Under the pieces are notes generated by a model, which did no database searches, was not told where the DNA came from, and saw only the letters and a list, made by a program, of their open reading frames with translations. A stretch of 64,000 bases of DNA from Botryotinia globosa (lineage: Eukaryota; Ascomycota; Leotiomycetes; Helotiales; Sclerotiniaceae). Every line of letters begins with the position of its first letter. Position 1 is the first letter of the stretch. The stretch covers positions 124,001 to 188,000 of the forward strand of contig RCSZ01000026.1 in the NCBI GenBank assembly GCA_014898425.1, read 5' to 3'. The translations under genes were made by a program, and so were the position numbers. Positions 1 to 12,248 of this stretch are shown here, piece by piece.

Positions 1-1597
1 TATTAATATAATATTAAATGAAATTAAGTTTTGTTTTATTATATATATTTAATTAATAAATATCTTTTATTTTAGAATTTGTTGAATTATATTCTTATTT
101 ATTATTAGAGATAAAGATACTAATTGATAATAAAAATTGAAAATCAAAATTTAATGTTTAGAGATAATTCTTTTTAATATTATATATTTTATATTATAAT
201 TTTTATATTTCTTTTTAGAATATTAAATAGATTTGATAAAAAATGTAAATAAAGAAACAATAATTATTAGTTTTAAGAAGTAATGATTATATTTTTTTTT
301 GATAAGGTTTTAATCTTTTTAAATGGTTTTGAATAAATTATTAATGGAGAGAGGTTTATTGGATATAGATATATAATATATCAAAATGGAAAGCAAATTG
401 TTATTAATTTGAATTCGATCAATAATATTTTGTATTTTTTCGATTCAAAAGTAATTAGAGTTTATATAAACTTCAAATATGTTTTAAGAATTTCTTTACT
501 TAATAAATAATATTTATAATTTTGTATTAATAATATCTTAATAATTTAATATTTATATAATAATATATTCGATTTCTTTTAATAGGTTTTCTATATTTAT
601 CAAAATATTATATAGATTTTTGATATCAGAATTTGTTAGTTTTTTGAATATATAAATATTAAGGGGAATAAAATTATTAATAAATTTGCTGATTTTAGGG
701 TTTACAAATTTGTTTAAGATTTAGGATTTGTTTTAATATTTATTATTAATAAAATAGGGATTATTATTAAAGGATTTTGTAATTAAATAAAATAGTTTTG
801 ATAGAAGAAATAATAATTTATTCTTTTAGATATTTATAATAAATAGAATCTTATTTATGTAATTAAGTTGTTTTTGGAATTAGATTTATTAAAAAAAATA
901 TTATATTATATTCTAATTATATATATAAAATATAAGGATTTTATATAATATTATAAGAAGTTTTAATATCAAAATATTAATTTGAAATACTTTTGTAATT
1001 ATCAAAAAACTTTTGAATATTTAATATTATATTATAAATTGTTAATTTAATTCAAGAAATAGTTAAAATAACTACTTTTTTTTTTTTTCAATAATAAAAA
1101 AATTTAATTATTTCTTATTTTCAATATTATAATTATTAATATTAACTAAATTCTTTAAAATCATTTAATTTTATATTAATATCTACTCTTGCTAAGAATA
1201 TCCGATTATTTTTTTTTCTCTTTTTCTTTTTCTCTTTCTTTTTTTTTAATCAAATTTTGTTTTTCTTTTATTTAATTTAAATAATAATCAAAAAATATAA
1301 TAAGAATTCTTTTTAATATTAATCTATTTTGTAAATATATATTTTTATAATATTATATTTATTTGTTTTTAAAAAACTATATTTACTTTTTTAAAGTTTT
1401 AAAATATTATTGACTTTATTTCAATTAATAATAATAAAGTTATTCAAATAAACTTTAATTTTTATATATATAAATTGCTTTCTAAAATATTAAATAAATC
1501 TATAGCTTAATATATTCCCATATCCCTTGAAAGATTCCTAGAGTTGGTTTTAAATTGGTTTGATGAATATTAATAAATACTACTACTACTACTACTT
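1..1597 (+). mobile_element. LINE copy L1, Tad1-like non-LTR retrotransposon, 3' part
   Basis: This is the 3' part of a non-LTR retrotransposon entering from the left edge. An RNase H remnant lies at 301-705, followed by about 850 bp of 3' sequence. The copy ends in ATTAATAAATACTACTAC repeats at about 1570-1597. The 3' part recurs at 6886-7790 (+), about 8970-10300 (-) and about 13400-15260 (+), differing mostly by C/T and G/A changes. The trinucleotide tail and the target duplication of copy L2 support a LINE. Bases 1-300 should be the upstream coding region, but I recognise no motif there. Confidence 0.7.
301..705 (+). pseudogene. LINE RNase H domain remnant (L1)
   Basis: RNase H of a LINE removes RNA from the RNA-DNA hybrid during reverse transcription. 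Three landmarks fall in one reading frame starting at 301. The first is F-L-N-G-F-E at 316-333, where the family has F-S-D-G-S (catalytic Asp at 322-324 now AAT, Asn). The second is F-D-S-K-V-I at 439-456, at the place of the catalytic Glu. The third is R-I-C-stop-F-F-E-Y at 628-651, where the family has a W-x-P-G-H motif, followed by G-N-K-I-I-N-K-F-A-D at 664-693 (family G-N-E-x-A-D). The changes are GAT to AAT, TCT to TTT, TGG to TAG, CCT to TTT and GGA to GAA, all expected from C-to-T mutation on either strand. The protein cannot be active. The Tad1 assignment is inference from the fungal setting and the domain type. Confidence 0.72.
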
Positions 1598-2385
1598 TCA
1601 AATCACCCTTGTTTTATACTATCCTTTTATATCAAAAACTACTTTTTTAATTTATTAATATTTCTATAAATATTAAATATAATTTAATGAAAATTTAAAA
1701 CTATATAATTTAAATTATTTTAAATTTATTGCGAAACTTTTAGATTTTTAGAAAGTTTTGTGAATCGATTTCTAAAATTTTAAAATATTAATTTTGAATT
1801 TATATAAATTTTTTATATAAATTGAAAATTTTATAAAATTTAAACAAACTTTTAAAGAAAAATAGCTAAAAATAAATTTTACTATTTTTTAAAAAATTTA
1901 TAAGATATTCGTTTCGGAAGGTCTTAAAAAAGTCAAGAAATTTCTTATATATAAATATTTGAAAAGGTGTGCTGATAATTGTAGAGATTATTTATATTAT
2001 TCTCAATTCATTATCTGTAGATTCTATATTTATGTTTTTTTTAGAATTTTTATATAAATCAAGATTTGAATTTTCTCGAAGATAAAGAATTTTCTTTTAA
2101 TAATTAATATTAAAAAGTTATTAAAAATTATATAAAAGTTTGAAATTAGTATATAATTTCTATATAAATTTGGAAATCAATATTTGAAAATTTCAGAAAT
2201 CGATTTACAAAAATCCTAAAAATTTAAAAGTTCCAGAATAAATTTAAAATAATTCAGATTATAAAGTTTTGTATTTTAATTGAATTATATATGATATTTA
2301 TAAAAATATTAATAAATTGAAAAAGTCGTTTTTGATATAAAAAGATAGTATAAAATAAAAGTGATCTATAAGTAGAGTGATCAAC
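1585..2385. mobile_element. Foldback element F1 with about 350-bp inverted arms
   Basis: The left arm from about 1594 (CTACTTTCAAATCAC) matches the reverse complement of the sequence ending near 2372 (CTACTTATAGATCAC). Pairing continues for about 350 bp on each side, with mostly C/T and G/A mismatches. The centre is near 2030. A second copy lies at 26945-27765. No coding sequence is seen, so this is probably a non-autonomous inverted-repeat DNA transposon. The outer ends are uncertain because the left end merges with the (TAC)n tail of L1 and no target duplication is clear. Confidence 0.6.
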
Positions 2386-2399
2386 TCACTCGACTTTCT

Positions 2400-3224
2400 G
2401 AATAATACTAGTATTAATAAAATAATGTTTCTATAGTATTCGAATCTCTAAATAATACTCGAATCCCTATATAATACTAATATTATACTCAATCAAGAAC
2501 TTATTAGAGAAAGCTTTCAATAAAATAATATTAAAACTGATAGTTGAATCTTTTTTAATATAATCATATTATAATAATTATATCATAATTATTATATTAA
2601 ATTTTTTTTAAAGTTAATATAAAATTAGTTTCAAAGATTATAAAAATTAAATTTTATTTGATAATGATTTCAAACCCATATAGTTCGATATCTAATATTA
2701 TTTTAAAGATTAATTTATATATTTTGAAATGATTCAATGTCATAAATTATTCGTTTATAAGATTATATTCAAGTAATGAGATCAAATTTACAAATTTTGT
2801 TATATTTCGAATAAAGTTTAATTTCAATGTAATTCATTATAATATAATATAAAACTTAATTAATAATAAAGTTTTATTATAATTTTTAAATATAATTTTT
2901 CTTTTTCTTTAATTATAGTTCTTTTTTATCCACTAAAACCTATTTTAAAAAATAACTAATTATCTTAGATTTTAATTTTACAAATGACTTTTATTTTATT
3001 TTCCAAATATATAATATATATTTTATAAGGACTATTTATAGGATTTATAAGGGCTAATTACAAAAATCAATTAATGATACTTTGATAATGCTTTCATTAT
3101 ACTAAGAATATATATATTATATCGAATCAAAAATATAACTTAAATACTATATTCCGATTGGATATTACACAGTATAAAGGTACCGGGGGGGCACTGTATA
3201 GAATTCCCACCTATGCCGTTAAGG
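2400..3224 (+). mobile_element. B-family TIR element, copy B1, left end missing
   Basis: This matches 7997-8968 (+) and the reverse complements of 4842-5706, 18026-19408 and 20094-21061. The right end reads GAATTCCCACCTATGCCGTT and then AAGG at 3221-3224, followed by TA. That is the inverted repeat of the other family terminus, CCTTAACGGCACAAGCAGGG type. The left terminus is absent where B1 meets F1. Runs of G survive at 3183-3191. There is no coding capacity, so it is a non-autonomous DNA element. Confidence 0.6.
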
Positions 3225-3226
3225 TA

Positions 3227-4839
3227 TTGTCTCAAAAAAAAGAATTCCTTTTTCATAAATGAATATTCTATTGTTATTTTTGAAAAAGAAAATTGAAATT
3301 ATTTTAATATTGAAAGAAATTTCTTTCAATCATTTTCATTTTGATTGTTCGTATTTAGAACCATTATCTATAGTAATTAGAGTTAAGAGTAGTCAACATT
3401 CAAGTTCGACTTATTAGTATTTCAATATAATTTTTATTTCTAAAATCTAATTTGTTGAACTGATATCGTACATTTTTGTTTTGAAAATCAATTCAATAAT
3501 ATGAATTCTAATTATACATATAATGAGTTTGAACTCTAATACTATCAATTGTTATGAAAATCAAGATAAATCGGGAATGTTTTGTTATTCTAAAAAAACG
3601 AAAAAATTGAAAAAACTATACTTTCGATTTAATAATATATAATTAAAATATAATCTGAATTGAATTTCTCATTATATATGAAATAAATTTTCATAATAAA
3701 ATAAGAGTATAAGCAATGTATAATTATTAGCTTTCATAGTTGTATCCTATGAGTTCTAACATCATGAGTTTGAATCCCCATAACATTATTTCATAGAGTT
3801 CAGGTTACAATCTCAATTTTGAAATATATATATAGGTTTATTTTATAAAATTATTCAGAATGTTCTAAAATGAACTCAAGATCTAATATACTTATTGAAA
3901 ATAATACAAATAATGAATTGAAATCTTATGATAGGTTTCTATCATTAATTAGAACCTATATATAACCAATACTTATATAATAATATTAATATTTTAATGA
4001 GAATATAATAGATTTGATACATTGAAATTATTATGCAAATTGAAAATTGAAAATATAGAATTTGAATGATTTAATAAATTAATACGAAATATATCAATCT
4101 CTATAATTGTATTATTCATTAAGTTCATAAATATAGAACGACTATTTAGAGTTTCTTAATTTTGAGTTCTTTCTGTAAATAATTATCGAGATTATAAAGA
4201 TTCTTTATAATTTTTATTATCCAGAATTTTTATTGAAAATTTATTATCTCAAAAACTTCAATTGAATATAAGCTTAGAATTATATTAATAATCGAGTGGT
4301 ATAGAAATATTATCTACCAAGATTAATATTATATAAAACTGATATTTAATTTTGAAATATAAGAATTATAAAAAATTATTCATTAATATTAATATCATAT
4401 TTTTATTTATTATATAAATGCATTTTTTCTAATCAATGGAGTTTAAAAAACTAAATTGGGATCCAATTCACTAAATATAATTTAATTAATATATATTAGA
4501 TATTAATTTTAAGAAAGGAGTCAATCTTCGATATATAATTTATTTTTCAAAAATACAACGGAAAATGAAATACAAGCAAAATAAAATAAGAATATAATAT
4601 CAATATTAATATCAATCGAATGATAGGTTTATACTGTAACTTATATTTTTATAATTTCTAATTTTTAAAACAATATTCGATTTTTATATGATGTTGAGAG
4701 TATATACAATGAAAAATGTAAATTATATACTATCTGTTGAATGAAGATTCTATATTTTGGCGGTATTATAGGGGTATCGCTTAGAATTGCTAATAACATT
4801 TTTGAAATATAAAATTTCATTATAATTTCGAAAATCTTA
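3227..4839. other. Unassigned A+T-rich spacer
   Basis: I find no gene, RNA or recognisable element here. It lies between two oppositely oriented B-family copies. Base composition looks slightly less extreme than in the retrotransposon block. Confidence 0.4.
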
Positions 4840-4841
4840 TA

Positions 4842-5706
4842 CCTTAATAATACAAGTGGGAATTCTGTATAACACTCTCATAATGCCTCATACTATACAA
4901 TATCTAATTAGAATACAATATCTAAATTATACTTTTGATTGAATATAATATATACATTTCTAATATCGTAAAAACACTCTCAAAATATGATTAATGAATC
5001 TTTAAAATTGATTTCTATAAATTCTATAGATAATCTTCATAAAACTTATAGTCTAAATCTACTGAAGAAATTTTTTTATAGAATTAATATCTAAAATAAT
5101 CAATTATTTTTCAAACCAGATTTTAATAGAAAAAAGAATTATAATCGAAAAAAAAAGAAAAATTATATTTAAGGATTGTAATAAAAGTTAATTAATAATT
5201 GATTTCTATACTATATTATTTTAGATTATATTAGAAATATAACAAATTCTTTAAATTTGAAATTATCATAGGAATAGAATCTTATGCATGAATAATTTGA
5301 AATATTCGAAGAATTCAAAAGATATATAATAATTTGTAAAATAATATTATAGATTAAATTCTAGAGGTCTGCAATATTCATTATATAAAATTTATAATAT
5401 AATAATTATATCATAATTTTAATAATAATATTAAAATACTTATATAATTATTTAAATACCAGTTTCAGTATCATTTTATTGAAGACCTCTTTCATTACAT
5501 CTTCAATTAGATATAATATTAGTATAGTATCAATATTGTACTAATACTATTCAAGGATTCGAACATTATTTAGAGGTTTAGAAATTATAAAAATAATACC
5601 CTATTAATATTAATATTAATCAGAAATTTGAAAGTTATAGGAATGCTATTCTATCAATACTAGTACTATACTTCCATTGTTTTATATCCAGTTTATACTG
5701 TCAAGG
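4842..5706 (-). mobile_element. B-family TIR element, copy B3, both ends present
   Basis: This copy has both termini. The left begins CCTTAATAATACAAGTGGGA at 4842. The right is the reverse complement of CCTTGACAGTATAAACTGGA, ending at 5706. It is flanked by TA at 4840-4841 and 5707-5708. Length is 865 bp. TIRs of this size with TA flanks fit a Tc1/mariner-type non-autonomous element. The superfamily is inference because no transposase is present. Against B1 it differs mainly by transitions. Confidence 0.68.
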
Positions 5707-5708
5707 TA

Positions 5709-6639
5709 ACTTTGTTTATAATTTCGAATTCTTTAGTCTTAATAGATTTTAACAATTCAATAGATAATTATAAAGCAAATTCATATTGATTATACCAATG
5801 ATTTTGGATTTAATATGGATTTTGATTTCTTAATAATATAATATAATACATATAAGGCTTGATATCTCAATTCACAATTCTTCTTATATTAGAATACAAA
5901 TATATATATATATATTCTTCTTTTTATCGGATTTATGGAACGTTTTGGATTGATTGAATTTGTTTGATTTAACAAATCTGATAGATCTCTTAAGAAGATG
6001 AACAGGAATATAACATACCAAATAAATACAAAATACCAATATCAAGAAAATAAAGTTTCTATAACTGGTAAGTTTAAAATGATATAAGGACTTTTCAATA
6101 ATAATCAAGCTTTATGAAATATTAAAATTATATTTATGCAAAAATCAATAAAACAAAGCTTTTATAGATTTATGTTAAATGGAATATATTATAAGTTATT
6201 TACTATAGAAATGATATTATATCCTGAATGAAAATATTATATTTTGAATTATAACTTGTTGATTAAAATAGCAAAAGAATACAGATTGTGTGTACTAATA
6301 TCTAGCTTTATGTATATCTCTGGAATTCGATTTAAACTATTAATTTGGAAAAGGCCTATTCGATTTATTTGAATTCCATGAACTATATATTTCTTGACTT
6401 GCATTTACAAACTTATATCGACAAAATCAAATACTTTTCATTTCAAAATGAAACAGGATATATAATATCTAATATAATAAAAAGCTTTATTAATAATCAA
6501 AATTCATTTTAATTTCAAGGTATAAATTACTGTTTCTTAAAATAATAATTCCTTTTTGCTCGGAATGTATTCCAATATATTATTTGTTATGTCATGTTAC
6601 GAATTTATAGGTTTTTTTTCTTTTTCAATATAAATCAAT
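5709..6639. other. Unassigned spacer, mildly less A+T-rich
   Basis: This contains a 74-codon minus-strand opening (5884-6108) with a hydrophobic stretch but no recognisable family, no partner frame and no homologue that I know. I do not call it a gene. No repeat copy was recognised elsewhere in the window. Confidence 0.35.
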
Positions 6640-6840
6640 GATTCTATATGGTTTCTCTGTAAAGCTCGTAGAGGCTAACGATTATAGTTTACAAAGACTG
6701 TTTACAAGAGTTTAAAGGGCTTAGCCACAAAAGCTATCAGTAGTGTTTTAGTAAAAATTCTATTATACTCAAGTTGTATATGGTATTCAATGGGGAATAT
6801 CTCTCAGACACTATATATAATTGAATATTATATAATGTGA
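6640..6840 (+). mobile_element. B-family fragment, less mutated
   Basis: The stretch with GTTTACAAGAGTTTAAAGGG, then GCTATCAGTAGTG and TATTATACTC, follows the same order as the right-hand part of B1 (about 3030-3120) and B2 (about 8830-8930). It keeps more G and C than either. Neither terminus is present. Confidence 0.42.
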
Positions 6841-6870
6841 GATTTCAGTTAGGTCACTCGCTCACTCTTC

Positions 6871-6885
6871 TCACTTGTTCAGTCT
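6871..6885 (+). repeat. Target-site duplication of LINE L2, left copy
   Basis: TCACTTGTTCAGTCT here is identical to 7791-7805. The match is exactly 15 bp; flanking bases differ on both sides. Confidence 0.88.
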
Positions 6886-7790
6886 GGGGCTCGCAAACCC
6901 GTTTGGAATCTAGAACTTGCCTCAATATTTACCATCAGTAGGGTAGAGATTATTATCAAAAAACTCCACGATTGAATGGAATAATTTTGATAAAAAAAAA
7001 CAACAATTTATTTTTTGAAATATTTATAATAAATAGAACTTTGTTTATATAATTAAATTTCCTTTGGAATTGAATTTATAAAAAAAAATACTATATTATA
7101 TTCTAATTATATATATAGAATATAAGGATTTTGTATAATATTATAAAAAGTTTTAATATTAAAATATTAATTTGAAATATTTTTATAATTATTAAAAAAC
7201 TTCTGAATATTTAATATTATATTGTAAATTGTTAATTCAATTCAAGAAATAGTTTAGACAATTATTTTTATTTCTATTTTTATTAATAACAAAAGGTTTT
7301 AATTACTTTTCATTTTTAATATTACAATTATTAATATTAATTGAATTTTTTGGAATTATTCAATTCTATATTGATATCTATTTCTATTAAAAATATCCGA
7401 TTATCTCTTTTCCTTTTTTTTTCTCTTTCTTTTTTTTTTAATCGGACTCTATTTTTTCTTTATTTAATTTAAATAATAATTGAAAAAATATAATAGGAAT
7501 TTTTTTAATATTAATATATTTTATAAATATATATTCTTATAATATTATATTCGTTTATTCCTAAAGAATTATATTTAGTTTTTCAAAATCTTGAAATATT
7601 ATTAATCTTATTTCAATTAATAAAAAAGAAATTATTTAAATAAATTTTAATCTTTATATATATGAATTGCTTTTTAAAGTATTAAATAAATTTATAGCTT
7701 AATATATTCCTATACCCCTTAGAAGATTCCCAAGGTTGGCCTTAAGCTAGCTCAATGGATATTAATAAATATTACTACTACTACTACTAT
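6886..7790 (+). mobile_element. LINE copy L2, 5'-truncated, with perfect 15-bp TSD
   Basis: This 905-bp insertion starts inside the RNase H C-terminus (GGGGCTCGCAAACCC, matching L1 near 694-712). It runs co-linearly with L1 to a 3' end of ATTAATAAATATTACTAC repeats, and is framed by 15-bp TCACTTGTTCAGTCT duplications. A 5' truncation, a simple-repeat tail and a variable-length target duplication are typical of LINE insertion by target-primed reverse transcription. Its first 80 bp keep many more G and C than the matching part of L1, so this copy is younger, less mutated, or mutated patchily. Confidence 0.85.
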
Positions 7791-7805
7791 TCACTTGTTC
7801 AGTCT
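7791..7805 (+). repeat. Target-site duplication of LINE L2, right copy
   Basis: TCACTTGTTCAGTCT, identical to 6871-6885, directly follows the (TAC)n tail of L2 and leads into an AGATTTAT minisatellite. Confidence 0.88.
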
Positions 7806-7935
7806 AGATTTATAGATTTATAGATTCATAGATTTATAGATTTATAGATTTATAGATTTATAGATTTATAGATTTATAGATTCATAGATTCATAGATTTA
7901 TAGATTTATAGATTTATAGATTTATAGATTTATAT
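7803..7935 (+). repeat. 8-bp minisatellite AGATTTAT, about 16 units
   Basis: Units of AGATTTAT, with AGATTCAT variants at several positions, run head to tail. The variants differ by the same C/T transition seen elsewhere. Confidence 0.88.
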
Positions 7936-7996
7936 TGTTTTCTTCGCTTTTCAAATCCGTAATATCTATGAATATTCGTAAATTTTGTAAATCAAT

Positions 7997-8968
7997 CTTA
8001 ATGGTATAACCAGGGATATAAAATGGTGGAAGTATAGTGTCAATATCAAAAAAATCATGTGCCTATAGTATTTATAATATTAGTATCAAAAGTGTAACTT
8101 AACGGCACAAGCAGGGATATAAAATGGTGAAAATATAGTTCTAGTATTAATGGAGGAGTATTTCTACAATATTTATGATACTAATACTAATAAAGTGGTG
8201 TTTCTACAGTTCCTAAACCCCGGTACGATGCTAGTATGGTGCTAGTATGGTATTCAATTAGGGAATGAGTGAAAAAAGCTTTTTATAAAATAATATTAAA
8301 ATTGATATTTAAATTATTATATAATATAAAAATATTATTATTATTATTGTTATTATATACTTGTTATATTACAAATCTCATAATTTTAATATCAAAAATT
8401 GGAACAATTATATTTTATTTGATAATAGTTTCGAACCTCTTTAATCCGATATATAATATTATTTCAGGGATTAATATAAATATTTTAAAATATTGGAATA
8501 TTGTAAATTACTTGTTTATAAGATTCTATTTATAGAAGGATTTCAAATTTATAAAATTTATTATATTTTCAGTGAAGTTTTAATATAAGATAAAATAATG
8601 GAACATAGAAATTAATTACTAATTAAATCGTATTCGAGCTCATAAATACATGTTTATTTTTATTTTTATTATAACTTTTTTTTGGTTGGAATTTATCTCA
8701 AAAAATTACCAATTATTACAAACTTTTGATTCACTATTCTATATTTTTTATTGTTTTGGGTCTATAATATAAGCTTTATAGAGATTAATTATAAACCTTC
8801 CAAGAACTAACTACAAAAACTTGGACCTATAATTTCAACGCCTATAAAGGCTAGCTACAAAGATTAATCAGTCGTACTTTGACAATGTTTCCACCGTACC
8901 AGAGATACAAATACCATATTTGATTAGAAATACAGCTTAGACACCGTATCCCAATTGGGTATCATAAC
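7997..8968 (+). mobile_element. B-family TIR element, copy B2, with duplicated terminus
   Basis: The left terminus occurs twice: CTTAATGGTATAACCAGGGA at 7997 and CTTAACGGCACAAGCAGGGA at 8098, a 101-bp tandem step. The body is co-linear with B1 (2400-3170). The right end is missing: the match stops near 8968 where the 3' tail of LINE L3 begins, so L3 probably inserted into or deleted this end. The 88-codon opening at 8269-8535 is within this non-coding element and is chance. Confidence 0.62.
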
Positions 8969-8969
8969 G

Positions 8970-10300
8970 TGTAATATTAGTAGTAATATTTATTAATATT
9001 CAACAAGCTGGTATAAAACCAACCCTAAAAACCTCTCGAGAGATATAGGGATATATTAAGCTATAAACTTAGAGTAACATTATAGAAAATAGATTATATA
9101 TATAAAAACTAAAAAGTTTATTTGAATAATTTTATTTTTGTTAGTTAAAGTAAGATTAAGAATATTTAAAGATTTTGAAAAATTAAATATAGATTTGAAA
9201 AGCTAGTAAATATATATTATAAAAGTGAATATTTATATGAATAATTGAAATTACTATATATATATATAAAAAGAAAGAGATTTCTATTATTTCTTTAATT
9301 AATGTTTGAATAAAATAAAAAATAAATAGAATTTTGATTTAAAGGAAAAAGAAAATGAAAAGAGAAAAAGGATTTTTATTAATAAGAATAGATATTAGAG
9401 TAAAATTCAATTATTTTAAGGAATTTAATTAAAATTAGTAATTGGGATATTAAAAACGAAAGGTAATTAAAGCCTTTTGTTATTGGAATTAATAAAAATA
9501 AAAGTGATTGTTTAAATTACTTTTCAAATTAAATTAATAACTTTTAATAAAGTATTAGATATTTAGGGATTTTTTAATAATTATAGAAATAATCCAGATT
9601 AGTATTCTAATATTTGAATTGTTTATAATATTATACAAAATCTTTATATCCTAAATATATAACAAGAATATAATATAATGTTTTTTATAGCAAATCTAAT
9701 TTGAAAATTAATTTTACTATATAAATTAGATTTCATTTATTATATATTCCTAATAGAATAAATTACTATTTCTATTATTAATATTGTTTCAAATAGAAAT
9801 CAAATTCTTTAATTATAATGTTAATTTCATTAATAATAGATTTTGAAATAAATTCTGGATTCTAAATAGGTTTATAAAAACCGAGATTAATAAATTTATC
9901 AATTGTTTTGTTTCCTTTAATTTTAACATATTTAAAAAATCAATAGATTCTAATATCGAAGATTTATATAATATTTTAACAGATAAAAAAAAAATCTATT
10001 ACAAGAAGTCTAATATATGATTGTATAAATATTAGATTATTGAAATATTATTTATATAAAATTATGAATATTATAAATTGAATAAAAGGATTTCTAAAAT
10101 ATATATCTAAGGTTTATTTATATTTTAATTATTTTATATCGAAAATATAGAAAATAGAATTGATTATATTAAAGCTTATAACAAGTTATTTATGATTTTA
10201 ACAAATTATATATTTATATCTTATAAGTTTCCTTTTATTTTCGGTCAATTCAAAGCTATTTAAAAAAAATTGTAATTTTATCAAAAGAAAATTGAAATTA
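8970..10300 (-). mobile_element. LINE copy L3, minus strand
   Basis: Read on the minus strand, this matches L1 co-linearly. It has RNase H landmarks at 9870-10270, then about 850 bp of 3' sequence, ending in ATTAATAAATATTACTACTA at about 8975-8994. The right (5') limit is uncertain; homology to L1 continues at least to 10265. It abuts the truncated right end of B2. Confidence 0.65.
9870..10270 (-). pseudogene. LINE RNase H remnant (L3)
   Basis: On the minus strand the D-G-S site reads F-L-N-S-F-E at about 10246-10265. The W-x-P-G-H site reads stop-F-F-K-Y at about 9927-9945, and G-N-K-T-I-D-K-F follows at about 9892-9915. These align in order with L1 and L4, which makes the domain call independent of any single copy. 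The catalytic Asp is Asn. Several in-frame stops are present. Confidence 0.62.
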
Positions 10301-11640
10301 TTATTATTTGAAATTAATTAAAACAGTTTCTTTATTCATACTTTTCATTAAATTTATTCTATATTTTGATAAGAAATATAAAGATTTTGATGTAAGCTAT
10401 ATAATATTAGAAAAAAGGTTTTCTAAATATTAAATTTTTATTTTAAGGGTTTATTAATATTTAACATTTCTATTTCTAATAATAAATAGAGGTAATATTT
10501 GATAGATTATAAAATACAAAACATCTATTATTTAGATATATATAGTAAAACAAAGCTTGATATTATTTAATATAATATTAATTGAAAGGATATCTAAGTT
10601 TCGAAAAAGTATTACAATAAATACAATTTTCTATATAAAAGGAATACTCTTAATTGTAAAAACAAATATTTATTTAAAAAGATTAATATATTATTTTATT
10701 TCAAAAGAAAAAATAAGATCAAAATTAATATATAAAATATAAAATGATTTCGTTTTATTATTATATTATATCCTTATTCTATAAATGAGAGAAAGAATAA
10801 TATAAATAATTATTACTTTATATAATACTAAAACTAAAAGTCTATTAATTGTTTTTATAAAACTTTAAATATAATATACAATTATTCTGATTTTAATAAT
10901 TTGGATTACTATATATCTTTTGAAAATAAAATTATAATTGAATTAGATTTCTAATTATTTGAAAATTGATTATATTTCTTTTTTGATAATAATAATTAGT
11001 ATTATAGTGAGGTTTGTATTAATAATTCCTAACATTCATATTTTAAAACACAGTTTATAACTAGTAGCTGATTGATTTAGAAAATACATAAGATCTGTAC
11101 AGGAATATCATAATATAATATTGGATTAAGATTCAACAAAAATGAGTAAATGAATTTATTAAATGAATTTAAATATTGTAATCAGAATCCTTTGAAGGAA
11201 AGCTTTTCAATAATTTTATTTTTATAATTCTATAATTCATAATTATAGATATAATAATAAAGTTATTATAAAGTTGTTGAAAAGGTATAATATTATCAAA
11301 AGTTATTATTATATACAATTCTGATTGGCTTGAGTGATTACATAATATATTACTTCAAAATCTATCCTTTCCTTTAATATATAGAATTTAAAACACAATT
11401 CATAACTGAAAGCTAATTAGTTTAAAAAGTATATAAGATTTATATAAAAATATCAAAAATTAGAAAATAGATTAAATATTATTAATAAATATAATTAATA
11501 TATAAAATATAATTAATTAATATATTTATATTTTTTAAATTAATAGTTTTTAAATAATACTGTTTTTATATTAAAAAAAAGAATTGTTATTAATATATTA
11601 ATTATTTATATAGTTTTATGATTAAAAGTTTAGATTTATA
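10301..11640. other. Unassigned, possibly upstream LINE L3; contains a 75-bp direct repeat
   Basis: No gene was recognised. The 61-codon opening at 10557-10742 has no family. Two direct repeats beginning TTTAAAACAC at 11042-11116 and 11387-11461 are 345 bp apart and differ mostly by transitions. I see no target duplication, so they may be a tandem duplication or the ends of a very small element. Confidence 0.38.
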
Positions 11641-11689
11641 ATAAAAAAGATAAGAAATTAAAAAGGGATAAAGGATTAGAAAAAAAAGG

Positions 11690-11840
11690 GATTAGATTTA
11701 TTAAATTTATTAAAGAAAAAAAGAAGAGAAAAAAAGAATAGAAAAAAAGAATAAAAAAAGAATAGAAAAAAAGAATAAAAAAAGAATAGAAAAAAAGAAT
11801 AGAGTGAAAAAAGAATAGAGAAAAAGAATAGAAAAATTTT
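11690..11840 (+). repeat. Purine-rich low-complexity tract
   Basis: AAAAAGAATAG-type units are repeated many times with almost no pyrimidines except single T. It is part of S1; the S2 counterpart is the pyrimidine tract at 26320-26490 on the opposite strand. Confidence 0.85.
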
Positions 11841-11904
11841 AAAAATTTTTTTAAAGGAAAATTAAAAAATAGAAATTAGAAAAACAGAAATTAGAAAAAT
11901 AATT

Positions 11905-12010
11905 ATAAGATTTATAAGATTTATAAGATTTATAAGATTTATAAGGTTTAAGGGTTTAAGGGTTTTAAGGTTTTAAGGTTTTAAGGTTCTAAGGTTTTAA
12001 GGTTTTAAAG
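11905..12010 (+). repeat. 9-bp ATAAGATTT and 8-bp TTTTAAGG minisatellites
   Basis: ATAAGATTT units pass into TTTAAGGG and then TTTTAAGG units. The middle units look like degenerate telomere repeats, but the period is 7-8 and not the fungal 6-bp TTAGGG, so I do not call telomere. Confidence 0.78.
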
Positions 12011-12064
12011 TTTGATTATATCTTTAATACTTTTATATAAGCTAAAGGCTAGAGGTTAATAAAA

Positions 12065-12248
<184 letters not shown>

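Noticed and set aside
5884..6108. 74-codon minus-strand ORF with a possible membrane segment
   Set aside because: No family, no neighbouring frame, and a length expected by chance in such DNA.
7803..7935. CRISPR-like array
   Set aside because: Eight-base head-to-tail units with no spacers: a minisatellite.
8269..8535. 88-codon hydrophobic ORF
   Set aside because: It lies inside B2; the same region in B1, B3, B4 and B5 is not open.
11935..12010. Degenerate telomere repeat array (TTTAAGGG units)
   Set aside because: Period is 7-8 and units drift to TTTTAAGG. Fungal telomeres are TTAGGG, and the locus is internal and duplicated at S2.
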